Shown: positions 17,502 to 26,700 of the stretch, piece by piece
Layout of the letters: each line of letters starts with the position of its first letter
Numbering within the stretch: the stretch's first letter is position 1
NCBI RefSeq assembly: GCF_003664255.1
Contig: NZ_RCCV01000004.1
Location: 310,001 to 374,000 of the forward strand
Source: Micromonospora sp. M71_S20
GTDB lineage: Bacteria; Actinomycetota; Actinomycetes; Mycobacteriales; Micromonosporaceae
DNA length: 64,000 bases
Reading direction: 5' to 3'
Program-made: the position numbers and the translations under genes
The notes under the pieces: model-generated
Databases searched by the model: none
The model's input: the letters and a program-made list of their open reading frames with translations, nothing else
Told to the model about the DNA's origin: nothing

Positions 17502-17591
17502 CACGGCCCCGCACCGCGAAGGTGACCGGGGCCGTGCGGGCCGTGGCGACCGTCCAGGCAGGCGACGAGCGGAGCGTCGCCTGCCTGGACG
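17502..17591. terminator. Two hairpins between convergent genes
   Basis: Hairpin 1 pairs 17502-17511 with 17527-17536 (10 bp). Hairpin 2 pairs 17551-17567 with 17575-17591, a perfect 17-bp GC-rich stem with a 7-nt loop. Both lie in the 367-nt gap between the rightward AraC gene (end 17229) and the leftward thioesterase-like gene (end 17597), and hairpin 2 ends 6 nt before the latter's stop. A bidirectional terminator is the simplest reading. The remainder of the gap holds no gene that I can support. Confidence 0.7.
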
Positions 17592-17596
17592 CGCTG

Positions 17597-18394
17597 TCAG
17601 TGTGACTCGATGTACGCGGCGACGATGTCGGCCAGCTCCCGGGTGACCTTACCCGCCGGCTGCGGCGTCGACAGCCCGCACACCTGGTACGCGTCCTTGC
17701 GGAGGCCCCTGACCGTGACGGTCGACGGCGAGTCGGACATCACCGTCACCGCCGCCCGGCCGGCGGCCCGATCGGTCGACGTGTCGTTGCGGCAGGCCAG
17801 CAGGAAGGCGAGCCAGCCGCGGTACCAGACGAGCAGGTCCGAGAAGGCTGCCATCGAGCCGGTGAGGTCCCTGCTGGCCGCCAGGGCGTTCATCTCGTCA
17901 CGGAAGATCTGCTCCATCTCGGCGACGACCTGCTCAGGATCGCCGTTCAGCTCCGGGCACGCGCGGGTGGCCTTGCCGAACTTGCTGAGGTACTCGGCGA
18001 ACTTGTCGGCCACGAGCTCGTCGTCGGGCCACGCCGGCTGCACCAGGACGGCGGTGACCGGACGGCTGGACGCCAGCAGGTCCGCGACGCGCAGGGTGAG
18101 CGCGGCGGCACTGCAGTGCGACACCACGAAGGCCGGGCCATGGTCCGCACCGAACCTGTGGAACTCGTCCGCGCAGGTTGCTGCCAGCTCCGGCAGCGGG
18201 ACGTAGCGGCGCGCCCCGGTCAGCACGCCGATCGGGTCGATCTGGAACACCGGCCTGCCCTGAATGCTCTCGCTGAGCATCTCGCTCATCCGGGGCGCCA
18301 GGGTCAACGCCTGGAAGTCCGCTACCAGGATGGGGTTGGCATCACCGGCGCTGAGCCGCCGGAGTACCAGTTCGTCGATCTCTGAATGGGTCAT
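17597..18394 (-). CDS. Thioesterase-like alpha/beta hydrolase with a Cys at the nucleophile position
   Basis: A 265-residue protein resembling type II thioesterases of NRPS/PKS clusters. The strand-nucleophile-helix region reads FVVSHCSAAALTLRVADLL where the family has GHSxGA, so Cys94 aligns with the usual Ser and both flanking Gly are missing. The segment ILVADFQALTLAPRM and the lid-like FGKATRACPELNGD fit the family only loosely. A clear GxH catalytic histidine near the C-terminus was not found. Either it is a Cys-based hydrolase/acyltransferase, or a non-catalytic relative. The ATG at 18394 follows GAAGGGG. It is cotranscribed with the FAD monooxygenase upstream (64-nt gap). The fold assignment is moderate, the function open. 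Confidence 0.6.
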   Translation of the reverse strand: MTHSEIDELVLRRLSAGDANPILVADFQALTLAPRMSEMLSESIQGRPVFQIDPIGVLTGARRYVPLPELAATCADEFHRFGADHGPAFVVSHCSAAALTLRVADLLASSRPVTAVLVQPAWPDDELVADKFAEYLSKFGKATRACPELNGDPEQVVAEMEQIFRDEMNALAASRDLTGSMAAFSDLLVWYRGWLAFLLACRNDTSTDRAAGRAAVTVMSDSPSTVTVRGLRKDAYQVCGLSTPQPAGKVTRELADIVAAYIESH

Positions 18395-18458
18395 GTCGCC
18401 CCTTCGCTCGTGCTGGCGTGCAGTGCTGAAATTCCTCCCTGCGCCGGCGCGCAGGTTC

Positions 18459-19709
18459 TCATCGGGCAAAGTGGTCCCGCGCGAACGCGCTCCCGGCCTG
18501 CGCAGACCACTGGGCGAGCAGGTCTCTGGTGTAGAGCTCCTCCGGGGGCAGGATTCCGCCCACCACGGCGAGGTACCGCTCGGTGAGCTGTGGCGAGTCC
18601 TGGACGACGCGCAGCATGGCGATCCGGTCGGGGGTGGGGTCGAGGCGCGCCGTCACCAGGTTGGTCTGGTAGTTCGGGGCCATGTGCTCGTCCCGCGCGA
18701 CGGCGAAGCTCGAGAGGGCGGCGTCGAGCCGGGCCGGATCGCCGATGGCCGCCGCCGGGTCGTCGCCGCCGAGTTCGCCCGCCAGCAGCTCCGACTGTAC
18801 GAACGCGTCGGTGATGCCATGGGCGTTGATGGAATCCTTGTGGTGGCCGGCATCGCCGACCAGGACCCAGCCCGGGCCGTTGGCGCGGCGGAAGAAGTTG
18901 CGTTGGTTGCCGGTCCCGTACAGCCGGTCGGTGATCGTCGCGTCGGCCAGCCGCTGCCAGAGGTCGGGCGCGGTGGTCGCGATGGTGGCCCGGTAGGCGG
19001 TCATGGCGTCGCGCCGGACGCGGTCGAACTGCGCCTGCGGCAGGTACGCGGCGATCAGCGTGAGGTCGTCGTGCGTACGCAGCGCGGCCACCCAGCCGCC
19101 GGGGCGCTCGTAGATCTGGAAGTCGGCCCCCGTCACGCCCGCCCAGTAGGTGTAGTAGACGCAGGTGAGGTTGGGGTGCTGGGCGTACAGGGGTGCGTCG
19201 ACCAGCCTGGCCACGGTGGAGCGCATGCCGTCGGCGCCGACGACGAGGCGGGTCCGCTCGGTCACCTCTGCGCCGTCCGCCGTCCGCAGGCGTACGCCGG
19301 TCACCCGGCCGTCGTCGTCGGTGGTCAGGCCGGTGACCGTCGTGCGGTCGCGCACCTCGGTGCCGGCCGCCGCGGCAGCCTCGGCAAGGATCGTGTCGAG
19401 CACGTAGCGACGCGGCGCGTAGGCGCCGACCACGCCCGGCAGCGTAGGCGCCGGCCCGCTCAGGCAGACGTCGGCGACGCGGTAGGTGACGGTCTGCAAC
19501 GGCGGGGCGCCCGACTTGTGCACCTGGTCCAGCAGGCCCCAGCGAGCTAGCCGCTCGACGCCGGATTGATGGATGTACAGCCCGGACAGGGTGTCGCTCG
19601 GGAACCTCGCGCGATCCAGCAGGAGCACCCGGTGTCCCGCCCGGGCCAGCAGGAGCGCCGTGGTCGCACCCGCACAGCGCGCCCCAACCACAACAGCGTC
19701 GTAGGTCAC
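18459..19709 (-). CDS. FAD-dependent monooxygenase (geranylgeranyl reductase/PHBH-like family)
   Basis: About 416 residues. The N-terminal FAD motif is VVVGARCAGATTALLLARAG, followed by VLLLDRARFPSDTLSG, the acidic GADGMRSTVARLV segment, and the GDAGHHKDSINAHGITDAF motif that closes the flavin site. This architecture is that of single-component aromatic hydroxylases. The translated start is probably the GTG at 19709, directly before the FAD motif; the longer frame adds a polar leader with no ribosome-binding site. It is first in a two-gene leftward operon with the thioesterase-like protein. One of three FAD enzymes of this superfamily in the window. Substrate unknown; an aromatic ring or carrier-bound residue is plausible. 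Confidence 0.84.
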   Translation of the reverse strand: MTYDAVVVGARCAGATTALLLARAGHRVLLLDRARFPSDTLSGLYIHQSGVERLARWGLLDQVHKSGAPPLQTVTYRVADVCLSGPAPTLPGVVGAYAPRRYVLDTILAEAAAAAGTEVRDRTTVTGLTTDDDGRVTGVRLRTADGAEVTERTRLVVGADGMRSTVARLVDAPLYAQHPNLTCVYYTYWAGVTGADFQIYERPGGWVAALRTHDDLTLIAAYLPQAQFDRVRRDAMTAYRATIATTAPDLWQRLADATITDRLYGTGNQRNFFRRANGPGWVLVGDAGHHKDSINAHGITDAFVQSELLAGELGGDDPAAAIGDPARLDAALSSFAVARDEHMAPNYQTNLVTARLDPTPDRIAMLRVVQDSPQLTERYLAVVGGILPPEELYTRDLLAQWSAQAGSAFARDHFAR

Positions 19710-20170
19710 CGCTTCATGGTCCGGCCGGTGATGAGACCGACCAACTCTCTCCGTGCTGGCCAGCCACAAGCGCTGGTCGCGTCCCGTCCCGTCGGGGGAG
19801 CGCCCGCCGCGTCGGGGCCCGGAACCTCCGCACGCTCAGAGAGGCGACGCGCCCGTCGGGGCGTCAAAGATGGACGCGCGGTCGCCGGGAGCGGCCAGCC
19901 CCGTGGTGTTCCATCCACGCTTCCGCTACGACCGTCGGTGAAGGAGAGCAGGACGATGACGAGGCCGGGAGTTCTTCCACTGGCAGGTCAGGAACAGAAG
20001 ATCGCAGGGTGTCCGCGCGTGTGGTCGCCACGGACGTCCGCGACTCCCCGGCCGCCGGGTTCGGCGGCCCATTCCCCGGTACGTCCGAACGGGGAGTCCT
20101 GGCCCGGGCGAGAACCGACTGTCCGCCGAGAACCCTGCGGCTCACGTATCAACAGCTGGAGGTTCTGGCG
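19710..20170. promoter_or_regulatory. Divergent intergenic region
   Basis: A 461-nt gap between the leftward FAD monooxygenase gene and the rightward radical SAM gene; promoters for both operons should lie here. I see no strong inverted repeat and no credible small gene. A GGAGG at about 20158 marks the start of the radical SAM gene. Confidence 0.35.
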
Positions 20171-21841
20171 ATGAAGATGAGTCTTCAGCCCGTTCAGGAA
20201 TTCGTCGGCGCTGATCCTCGCTACCACTGGGACTATCCCAGCCCGGGAGCGGTGGATCCGCTGCGGAAGCTCGGCTCGGTGTGGTATTTCGGTCTGCCGC
20301 TCACCTCCGCGCACCGCGACGCCCACAACGCCGGTGACGCCCTGGGCGAGGGACTGACCGAGGAGGACCGCTACCGCAACGAGGGCTCGGTGTATCCGCA
20401 TGCCAGCCTCGTCGAGATGATCACCTATCAGGCCAGGTGCTTCCCGGACATCGCCTGGCGCTACATGGACATGGGGCATCTGGGCTGGCCGGAGGTGCGG
20501 GCCGCGATCAACGAGGACCCGCCCGACGTGGCGGCGTTCTCGGTCTACACCGCGACGACCCTGTGGGCGATGATCGTGGCGGCAGAGATCAAGAGAGTGA
20601 ACCCCAAGGCCGTCGTGGTGTTCGGCAACGACCATGCCGGGATCCTTTACCAGGAGACGCTGACCGGCAAGTACGGCAGCCGCGTGGTGGACTTCGTCAG
20701 CACCGGCAACAACGGCCCCTTCACGATGATGGGTCTGCTGACCCACCTGCAGGGCGGGCTGGATCTGCGGAAGGTTCCGTCCCTGGCGTACCGGGTGCCC
20801 GGTGGCGAGGTCGTGAATCAGGATGCCGGGACCTTCCCGCTGAACCGGCGGATCCTTCCCGACTACCGGTTGATCCTGGACCAGCTCGAGAACCACTACG
20901 ACCGCGCGTTCAACGTCTGGTACGCCAAGCACTACGACCTCAAGCGGATGGTCACGGTTCCGCTCGACGGCGGGTGCACCTGGGGCAAGCGGCCGGGTCG
21001 CCGGTGCATGCACTGCTCGATCCAGGGACTGACCCCCAAGACGGTGGACGTCGCGTCGGCGATCCCGGTGCTGGAGACGATCGTCGGGGACCTCGGCGCG
21101 AACGTCTACGCCTGCGGTGACTCGACGCTCGGCTTCTCGAGCGAGCAGTGGGACGGGAACATCTCCTACCTCAACGACATGGCCGAGGCCTGTGCCAAGT
21201 CTCCGATCCTGCAGAAGCAGCGGTTCATGCTGGCCTACGGGCTGGTGTACGAGTTCCTGGAGTCCGCCGAGCTGTGCAAGGGGTTCGTGCGTACGTGGAA
21301 CGTGGGGCTGGAGGCATTCGACCCCAAGCTGCTCAAGGCGGATTCCAAGGGCATCAACAAGGGGCCGGAGCGGATCTCGGAGGCCCTGGAGCTGGCGCGT
21401 TCCCTCGACTACAAGCTCTTCGCGTCGGGGATCATGGGCCTGCCGGGGACCACGATGGAGAACCTGCGCAGCGAGGTGGACAGCTGGCTCTCGATGGCCG
21501 AGACCTATCGCGACCTGATCACCAGTATCTCCGTCGCGCCACCCGGGATCATTCCCGGCTCGCGCATGTACTGGGAGAGCTACAAGACGCATCCCCAGGT
21601 CCGGGCCTCGCACGGTGAGATCCTTCCGGCGAGGCGGCTGACGGCCCTGTACATCCGCGAGAACACCGAGGTGGAGCTCGAGGACGTCGAGGCCGCGATC
21701 ACCGATCTGAGGAACGGCATCGCCGAGCTGAACGGCGTCACGGAGCACATGAAGTTCGGCTACTACATGCTCGGCGGCCGAGACGAGGACGAGGCCCTGG
21801 AGTACCGGCTCCTCGACGAGATCTGCTCTCAGCTCGACTGA
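20171..21841 (+). CDS. Cobalamin-type radical SAM enzyme with CX9CX2C cluster motif
   Basis: A 556-residue protein. Residues about 60-200 resemble a B12-binding Rossmann domain (DVAAFSVYTATTLWAMIVAAEI, VVVFGNDHAG), though the DxHxxG cobalamin-ligand motif is not exact (DMGHLG). The radical SAM core follows, with cysteines at 269, 279 and 282: GGCTWGKRPGRRCMHC. The spacing is CX9CX2C rather than CX3CX2C; a CxWG...CxxC layout is known in some RiPP-maturation radical SAM proteins. Later motifs such as FASGIMGLPGTTMENLRSEV match the SAM-binding barrel. The start at 20171 has GGAGG 8 nt upstream, so the longer frame is unlikely. It leads the rightward operon with an aminotransferase, MbtH and NRPS. 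It may methylate or rearrange an unactivated carbon of a precursor or peptide. Confidence 0.82.
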   Translation: MKMSLQPVQEFVGADPRYHWDYPSPGAVDPLRKLGSVWYFGLPLTSAHRDAHNAGDALGEGLTEEDRYRNEGSVYPHASLVEMITYQARCFPDIAWRYMDMGHLGWPEVRAAINEDPPDVAAFSVYTATTLWAMIVAAEIKRVNPKAVVVFGNDHAGILYQETLTGKYGSRVVDFVSTGNNGPFTMMGLLTHLQGGLDLRKVPSLAYRVPGGEVVNQDAGTFPLNRRILPDYRLILDQLENHYDRAFNVWYAKHYDLKRMVTVPLDGGCTWGKRPGRRCMHCSIQGLTPKTVDVASAIPVLETIVGDLGANVYACGDSTLGFSSEQWDGNISYLNDMAEACAKSPILQKQRFMLAYGLVYEFLESAELCKGFVRTWNVGLEAFDPKLLKADSKGINKGPERISEALELARSLDYKLFASGIMGLPGTTMENLRSEVDSWLSMAETYRDLITSISVAPPGIIPGSRMYWESYKTHPQVRASHGEILPARRLTALYIRENTEVELEDVEAAITDLRNGIAELNGVTEHMKFGYYMLGGRDEDEALEYRLLDEICSQLD

Positions 21842-22159
21842 ACCGTGGGCCCGCACTCCCGATCCCGACCGGACCGCCGAGCGGCTCGGCCCGCGGCTGG
21901 ACGTCCCGGGGTGACGACCCCGGCGTCGACTCTGCCGCCCGACGCCGACGACGTGCCGGTGAGGTCCGCGACCTGCGACCGCGGCACGGCCGTCCGCTCG
22001 CAGCCGTCCGCGAGCGGCGGTCCCCAGGACGGCGATCGGCTGTATGCGGACCGCCGGGTGCGCCCGTGACGTCCGGCGGGCATCTCGATCAGTTCGCCGT
22101 ACCGCACCGTGATCAGTCGCGCCGAAAGGCTGCGTCCATGTCAGGAGAGGAACCAGTTC
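21842..22159. other. Intergenic gap within the rightward operon
   Basis: 318 nt between the radical SAM gene and the aminotransferase gene on the same strand. No gene and no strong hairpin was found; an internal promoter is possible. Confidence 0.4.
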
Positions 22160-23365
22160 ATGTCGATAACGCCGGACCTGGACACCATGTTCAGGTCGCC
22201 AGCGAACATTCCTGTCGGCGAGTCGGTGATCCGCGGGATGACCCGCGCCTGCCAGACCGCGAACGCCGTCAACCTGGCGCAGGGAATACCGAGCTACCCG
22301 CTTCCGTCGAGCCTCGAAGAGGCCGCCGTCGCGGCCATCCGGTCGAACGACAACCAGTACACCTCACCCCGCGGCAGCGAGCAGTTCCTCCAGGCCATCA
22401 GTGAATTCGAGCAGCGCCGCTGGAACATGCCGGAGCCCTACGACCCGGAAAAGCAGATCTGCGTGACCTGCGGGGCCACCGAAGGAATGCTGGCCGCGCT
22501 CCTCGCCGTGGCGGAGCGGGGGTCCAATGTCATCATCATCGAGCCGGCCTACGAGTCCTACGCGGTCAACCTGCGACTCATCGGTGTGGAAGCCAGGTAC
22601 GTCCACCTGAAGGGCCCCGACTGGGAGCTCGACCCCGCAGCTGTCGCCGCCGTCGCCGACCGGAACACCCGCGCGGTCATCGTCAATTCACCGCACAATC
22701 CCACGGGGCGCGTCTTCACCAGGGACGAGACCCAGGGTCTGGCCGATGTCTGCCAGCGGCTCGGCATCGTCGTCATCCACGACGCGATCTACGACGAGCT
22801 CTACTTCACCAGTGAGCGACCCGCCCGGATCTCCGACGTCCCCGGCATGGAGCAGCAGTCGATCACGATCAACGCCCTCTCGAAGATGTTCTCCGTGACC
22901 GGCTGGCGGGTCGGCTGGGTGACCGGGTCGCAGAATCTCATGGAGCGCGTCGCCCGGGTGCACGACTTCCTCACGATCGCCGCCCCGACTCCCTTCCAGG
23001 CGGCCGGCGTCGCGGCGCTCTCGTTGCCGGAGAGCTACTTCGACGAGCTGCGGGACGTCTACCGGCGGCGACGGGACATCCTGGTCAACGGACTCGAGAA
23101 ATGCGGTATCGAGTTCCAGCGGCCCGCCGGCGCCTACTACGTGATGTGTGACGCCACCTCCTTCGCGCTGCGGGGGGAGGGGGAATCGCAACTGGTCCAG
23201 CGCCTGCTGCGGGAGGCCGGCGTCGGCGTCGTGCCCGGCCAGTGCTTCTACGGTTCGACGGACCGGGCGCGCCCACCGCAGATCCGGATCGCGTTCGCGA
23301 AGGGCGAGGACACGGTCGCCGAAGGCGTCCGCCGCCTCCACAGCTATCTCAGCGTGAACCAGTAG
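22160..23365 (+). CDS. PLP-dependent class I aminotransferase
   Basis: A 401-residue fold-type I aminotransferase of the aspartate/aromatic type. Visible motifs are NLAQGIPSYPLP near the N-terminus, CGATEGMLAALLAV, the IVNSPHNPTGRVF segment, IHDAIYDELYF with the PLP-ring Asp and Tyr, the PLP lysine in INALSKMFSVTGWRVGW, and the substrate-carboxylate Arg near PPQIRIAFAKG. Length is normal. The ATG at 22160 follows GGAGAGG. It sits between the radical SAM gene and mbtH-NRPS, so it likely makes or recycles an amino acid used by the NRPS at 23795. An alternative role is transamination of an arylpyruvate or arylglyoxylate, overlapping with the dpgC-linked enzyme. Confidence 0.9.
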   Translation: MSITPDLDTMFRSPANIPVGESVIRGMTRACQTANAVNLAQGIPSYPLPSSLEEAAVAAIRSNDNQYTSPRGSEQFLQAISEFEQRRWNMPEPYDPEKQICVTCGATEGMLAALLAVAERGSNVIIIEPAYESYAVNLRLIGVEARYVHLKGPDWELDPAAVAAVADRNTRAVIVNSPHNPTGRVFTRDETQGLADVCQRLGIVVIHDAIYDELYFTSERPARISDVPGMEQQSITINALSKMFSVTGWRVGWVTGSQNLMERVARVHDFLTIAAPTPFQAAGVAALSLPESYFDELRDVYRRRRDILVNGLEKCGIEFQRPAGAYYVMCDATSFALRGEGESQLVQRLLREAGVGVVPGQCFYGSTDRARPPQIRIAFAKGEDTVAEGVRRLHSYLSVNQ

Positions 23366-23573
23366 CGCCTTTTCAGATCGGGCCCGCCCGATGGTCCTGA
23401 CAGCTCGCCCGGAACGGGTGGGCCAGTCCCGCCCCGCGCACTTCCCGAGATACGCACGGACTCGACAGGGAACGGATGTCACCCGTCGGCAATCGTGAAG
23501 GTGCGACAGGCAGGTCTGCCTGTGACTCTGGCAAGCGACCCGTCGGCGTCACCGACTAGCGGAATGAGATGCC

Positions 23574-23783
23574 ATGATTAATCCATTCGAAGACCCTGAC
23601 GCCCTGTACCTGGTTCTCGTGAACAACGAGGGTCAGTACAGCCTGTGGCCCGCCGCCATCGCCGTTCCCGACGGCTGGGTCACCGCGTACGACAGGAATT
23701 CCCGCTCGAACTGCCTCAAGTACGTGGAAGAGCATTGGACCGACATGCGGCCCAAGAGCTTGATCGAAGCCGACCGTGGGTGA
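23574..23783 (+). CDS. MbtH-like NRPS accessory protein
   Basis: A 69-residue protein with the complete MbtH signature: [33 protein letters not shown], and a C-terminal [17 protein letters not shown], including the invariant tryptophans. MbtH proteins bind the N-terminal subdomain of adenylation domains and are needed for their solubility or activity. The stop at 23783 lies 11 nt before the NRPS start at 23795, so the two are surely cotranscribed and this is the natural partner of that NRPS. The ribosome-binding site is weak. Confidence 0.97.
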   Translation: MINPFEDPDALYLVLVNNEGQYSLWPAAIAVPDGWVTAYDRNSRSNCLKYVEEHWTDMRPKSLIEADRG

Positions 23784-23794
23784 GCGGAGCAATC

Positions 23795-26700
23795 GTGACG
23801 ATGAACATCAGTGACCAGGTGACGGCGGATTCTTCTGCTCCTGCGAGGGAGGTCCTGGGTGAGCTGTTCACGGCGCAGGTGACCCGGACCCCGGATGCGG
23901 TCGCGGTGGTGTTCGAGGACACGGTGCTGTCGTACGCGGAGCTGGACGCGCGGGCGAACCGGCTGGCCCGGTACCTGGTGAAGCAAGGTGTCGGCCCGCA
24001 GCGACTGGTCGCCGTGGCGATGGAACGCTCCGCGGAGCTGATCGTCGCGGTCCTGGCGGTCCTCAAGTCCGGTGCCGCCTACCTGCCGATCGACCCCGCC
24101 TACCCCGCCGACCGGATCGCCTTCATGCTCGCCGACGCCGCTCCGACGGCTATCCTCGCCTCGCGCACCGTGGCCGCGACCACCCTCGGCGTGGCATCGA
24201 ACAGCGTGAGCGGCGCGCGGGTGATCGCGGTCGACGACCCGGCGATCCACACTGCCGTGGCAGCCCTGCCCGCCACCGACCTGTCTGATGCGGACCGTGT
24301 CGCGCCGCTGCTGCCCGGCCACCCCGCCTACGTGATCTACACGTCGGGGTCGACGGGGCGGCCCAAGGGTGTCGTGGTCGAGCACCACTCCGCCGCGTGG
24401 TTGGCGTCCTGGGCGGCGTCGACGTTCGGCCCGGACCAGTTCAGCCGGGTGCTGGCGTCGACGTCGTTGAGCTTCGACGTGTCGGTGTTCGAGGTGTTCG
24501 GACCGCTGGCCTGCGGCGGCTGCGTGGAAGTGGTGCGGGACGTGCTGGTGCTGGCGCGTGGCCGCTGGTCCGGCAGCCTGATCAGCACGGCGCCCTCGGC
24601 GATGACGGGGGTGCTGGCCGCGGCGGATTCCTCCGCGTCCGCGGACGCGCAGACGGTGGTGCTGGCGGGCGAGGCGTTGACCGCGCCGGTGCTGCGGGCC
24701 GTGCGGGCGGCGGTGCCCGGCGCCCGGGTGGTCAACGCGTACGGGCCGACCGAGGCCACGGTGTACGCCACGGCCGGGGACATGGCGGCGGAGCTCGAAC
24801 TGGGCGACGGACCGCTGCCGATCGGCCGCCCGCTGGCGGGCGCGCGGGTGTACGTGCTGGACGAGGAGTTGCGGCCGGTTCCGGCGGGGGTGACCGGCGA
24901 GCTCTACCTCGCGGGCGCGGGGCTGGCCCGGGGGTATCTGAACCGACCGGGCCTGACGGCGGAGCGGTTCGTGGCGTGCCCGTTCGATGCGGGGGAGCGC
25001 ATGTACCGCACCGGGGACCTGGTCCGATGGGCCGACGACGGCCAGATCGTCTTCGTGGGACGCGCTGACGACCAGGTGAAGATCCGGGGCCTGCGGATCG
25101 AGCCGGGGGAGATCGAGTCGGTGCTGGCCGCGCAGCCGGGAGTGGGCCGGGCCGTGGTGGTGATGCGGGAGGACCGTCCCGGTGAGCCGCGGTTGGTCGG
25201 CTACGTGGTGCCCGCGCCCGGCAGCCGGGTGGACCCGGCGGCGGTACGGCGGGAGGCCGCCAGGACGCTGCCGAGGTACATGGTGCCGGCCGCGGTGATG
25301 GTGCTGGACGCGCTACCGCAGACGGTGAGCGGCAAGCTGGACCGGCGAGCGCTGCCGGCGCCGGACTTCGGTGCCGCGGTCGGCGACCAGGATCCGGCCA
25401 CCCCGCATGAGGCGGTGCTCGGTGAGCTCTTCGCTGAGGTCCTGGGCCTCGACCGGGTCGGCGTCGGAGACAACTTCTTCGACCTGGGCGGGCACTCGCT
25501 GCTGGCGACCCGCCTGATCAGCCGGGTGCGGTCGGTGTTGGGCGCGGAGCTGGACATCCGCGTGGTGTTCGAGAACCCGACGGTGCGGTCGCTGGCGCGG
25601 TCGCTGGCGGGGGCGGACAGTGCGCGGCCGCCTCTGGTGCGGGTGGAGGACCGGCCGGAGCGACTGCCGTTGTCGTTCGCGCAGCAGCGTCTGTGGTTCA
25701 TGAACGAGTACGACGGCCCGAACGCGATGTTCAACGTGCCGTTCGCGTGGCGGCTGCGTGGCGGGCTGAATGCGGAGGCGCTGACCGCGGCGCTGCGGGA
25801 CGTGACGGGTCGCCACGAGGCGCTGCGCACGGTCTTCCAGGTCGCTGGCGGGCAGCCGTACCAGCGGGTGGTGGACGCGGCGGTGGCGGTACCGCGGGTG
25901 ACGGTGGCCGAGGCCGATCAGAGGAGCCTGCCGGGCTTGCTGGAGGGGGCCGTACGGCACGTCTTCGACCTGGCCAACGAGCTGCCGGTGCGGGCGTGGC
26001 TGTACCGACTGGGGCCCGCGGAGCACGTACTGCTCGTCGTGATGCACCACACCGCCAGCGATGGCTGGTCGGCCGGAGTGCTCGTACGGGATCTGAGCGA
26101 GGCGTACCGGGCACGGCTGGCCGGGCGGGCCCCGGAGTGGGCGGACCTGCCGGTGCAGTACGCCGACTACACGCTGTGGCAGCGTCGGCTGCTCGGCGAG
26201 GACCGGGACGGCGGCGGCGTGCTGGCGGGGCAGCTGGAGTTCTGGCGCTCCGCGCTGGCGGGCCTGCCCGATCAGCTGGACCTGCCGACCGACCGGCTGC
26301 GGCCCGCGCATCCCACGCATCGCGGCGGCATGGTCCAGCTGGAGCTGGACGCCGAGCTGCACCGCAGGCTGGAGGAGCTGGCGCGCGAGCACCAGGTGAC
26401 GTTGTTCATGGTGCTGCAGGCCGGGCTCGCGGTGCTGCTGTCGCGCAGCGGGGCGGGCACCGACATCCCGATCGGCACCATGGTGGCGGGCCGCACCGAC
26501 GAGGCCGTCCACGATCTGGTGGGATTCTTCGGCAACACGCTGGTGCTGCGGGTGGACCTGTCGGGCAACCCGAGCGTCGGCGAGCTGCTGGGCCAGGTGC
26601 GGGAGCTGGACCTCACCGCGTTCGCCAACCAGGACGTGCCGTTCGAGCGCCTCGTGGAGGAGCTCAACCCGGTCCGGTCCGCCTCGCGGCACCCGCTGTT

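Noticed and set aside
19988..21856. A 622-codon open frame on the minus strand
   Set aside because: Antisense of the radical SAM gene; open only because of high GC at third positions.
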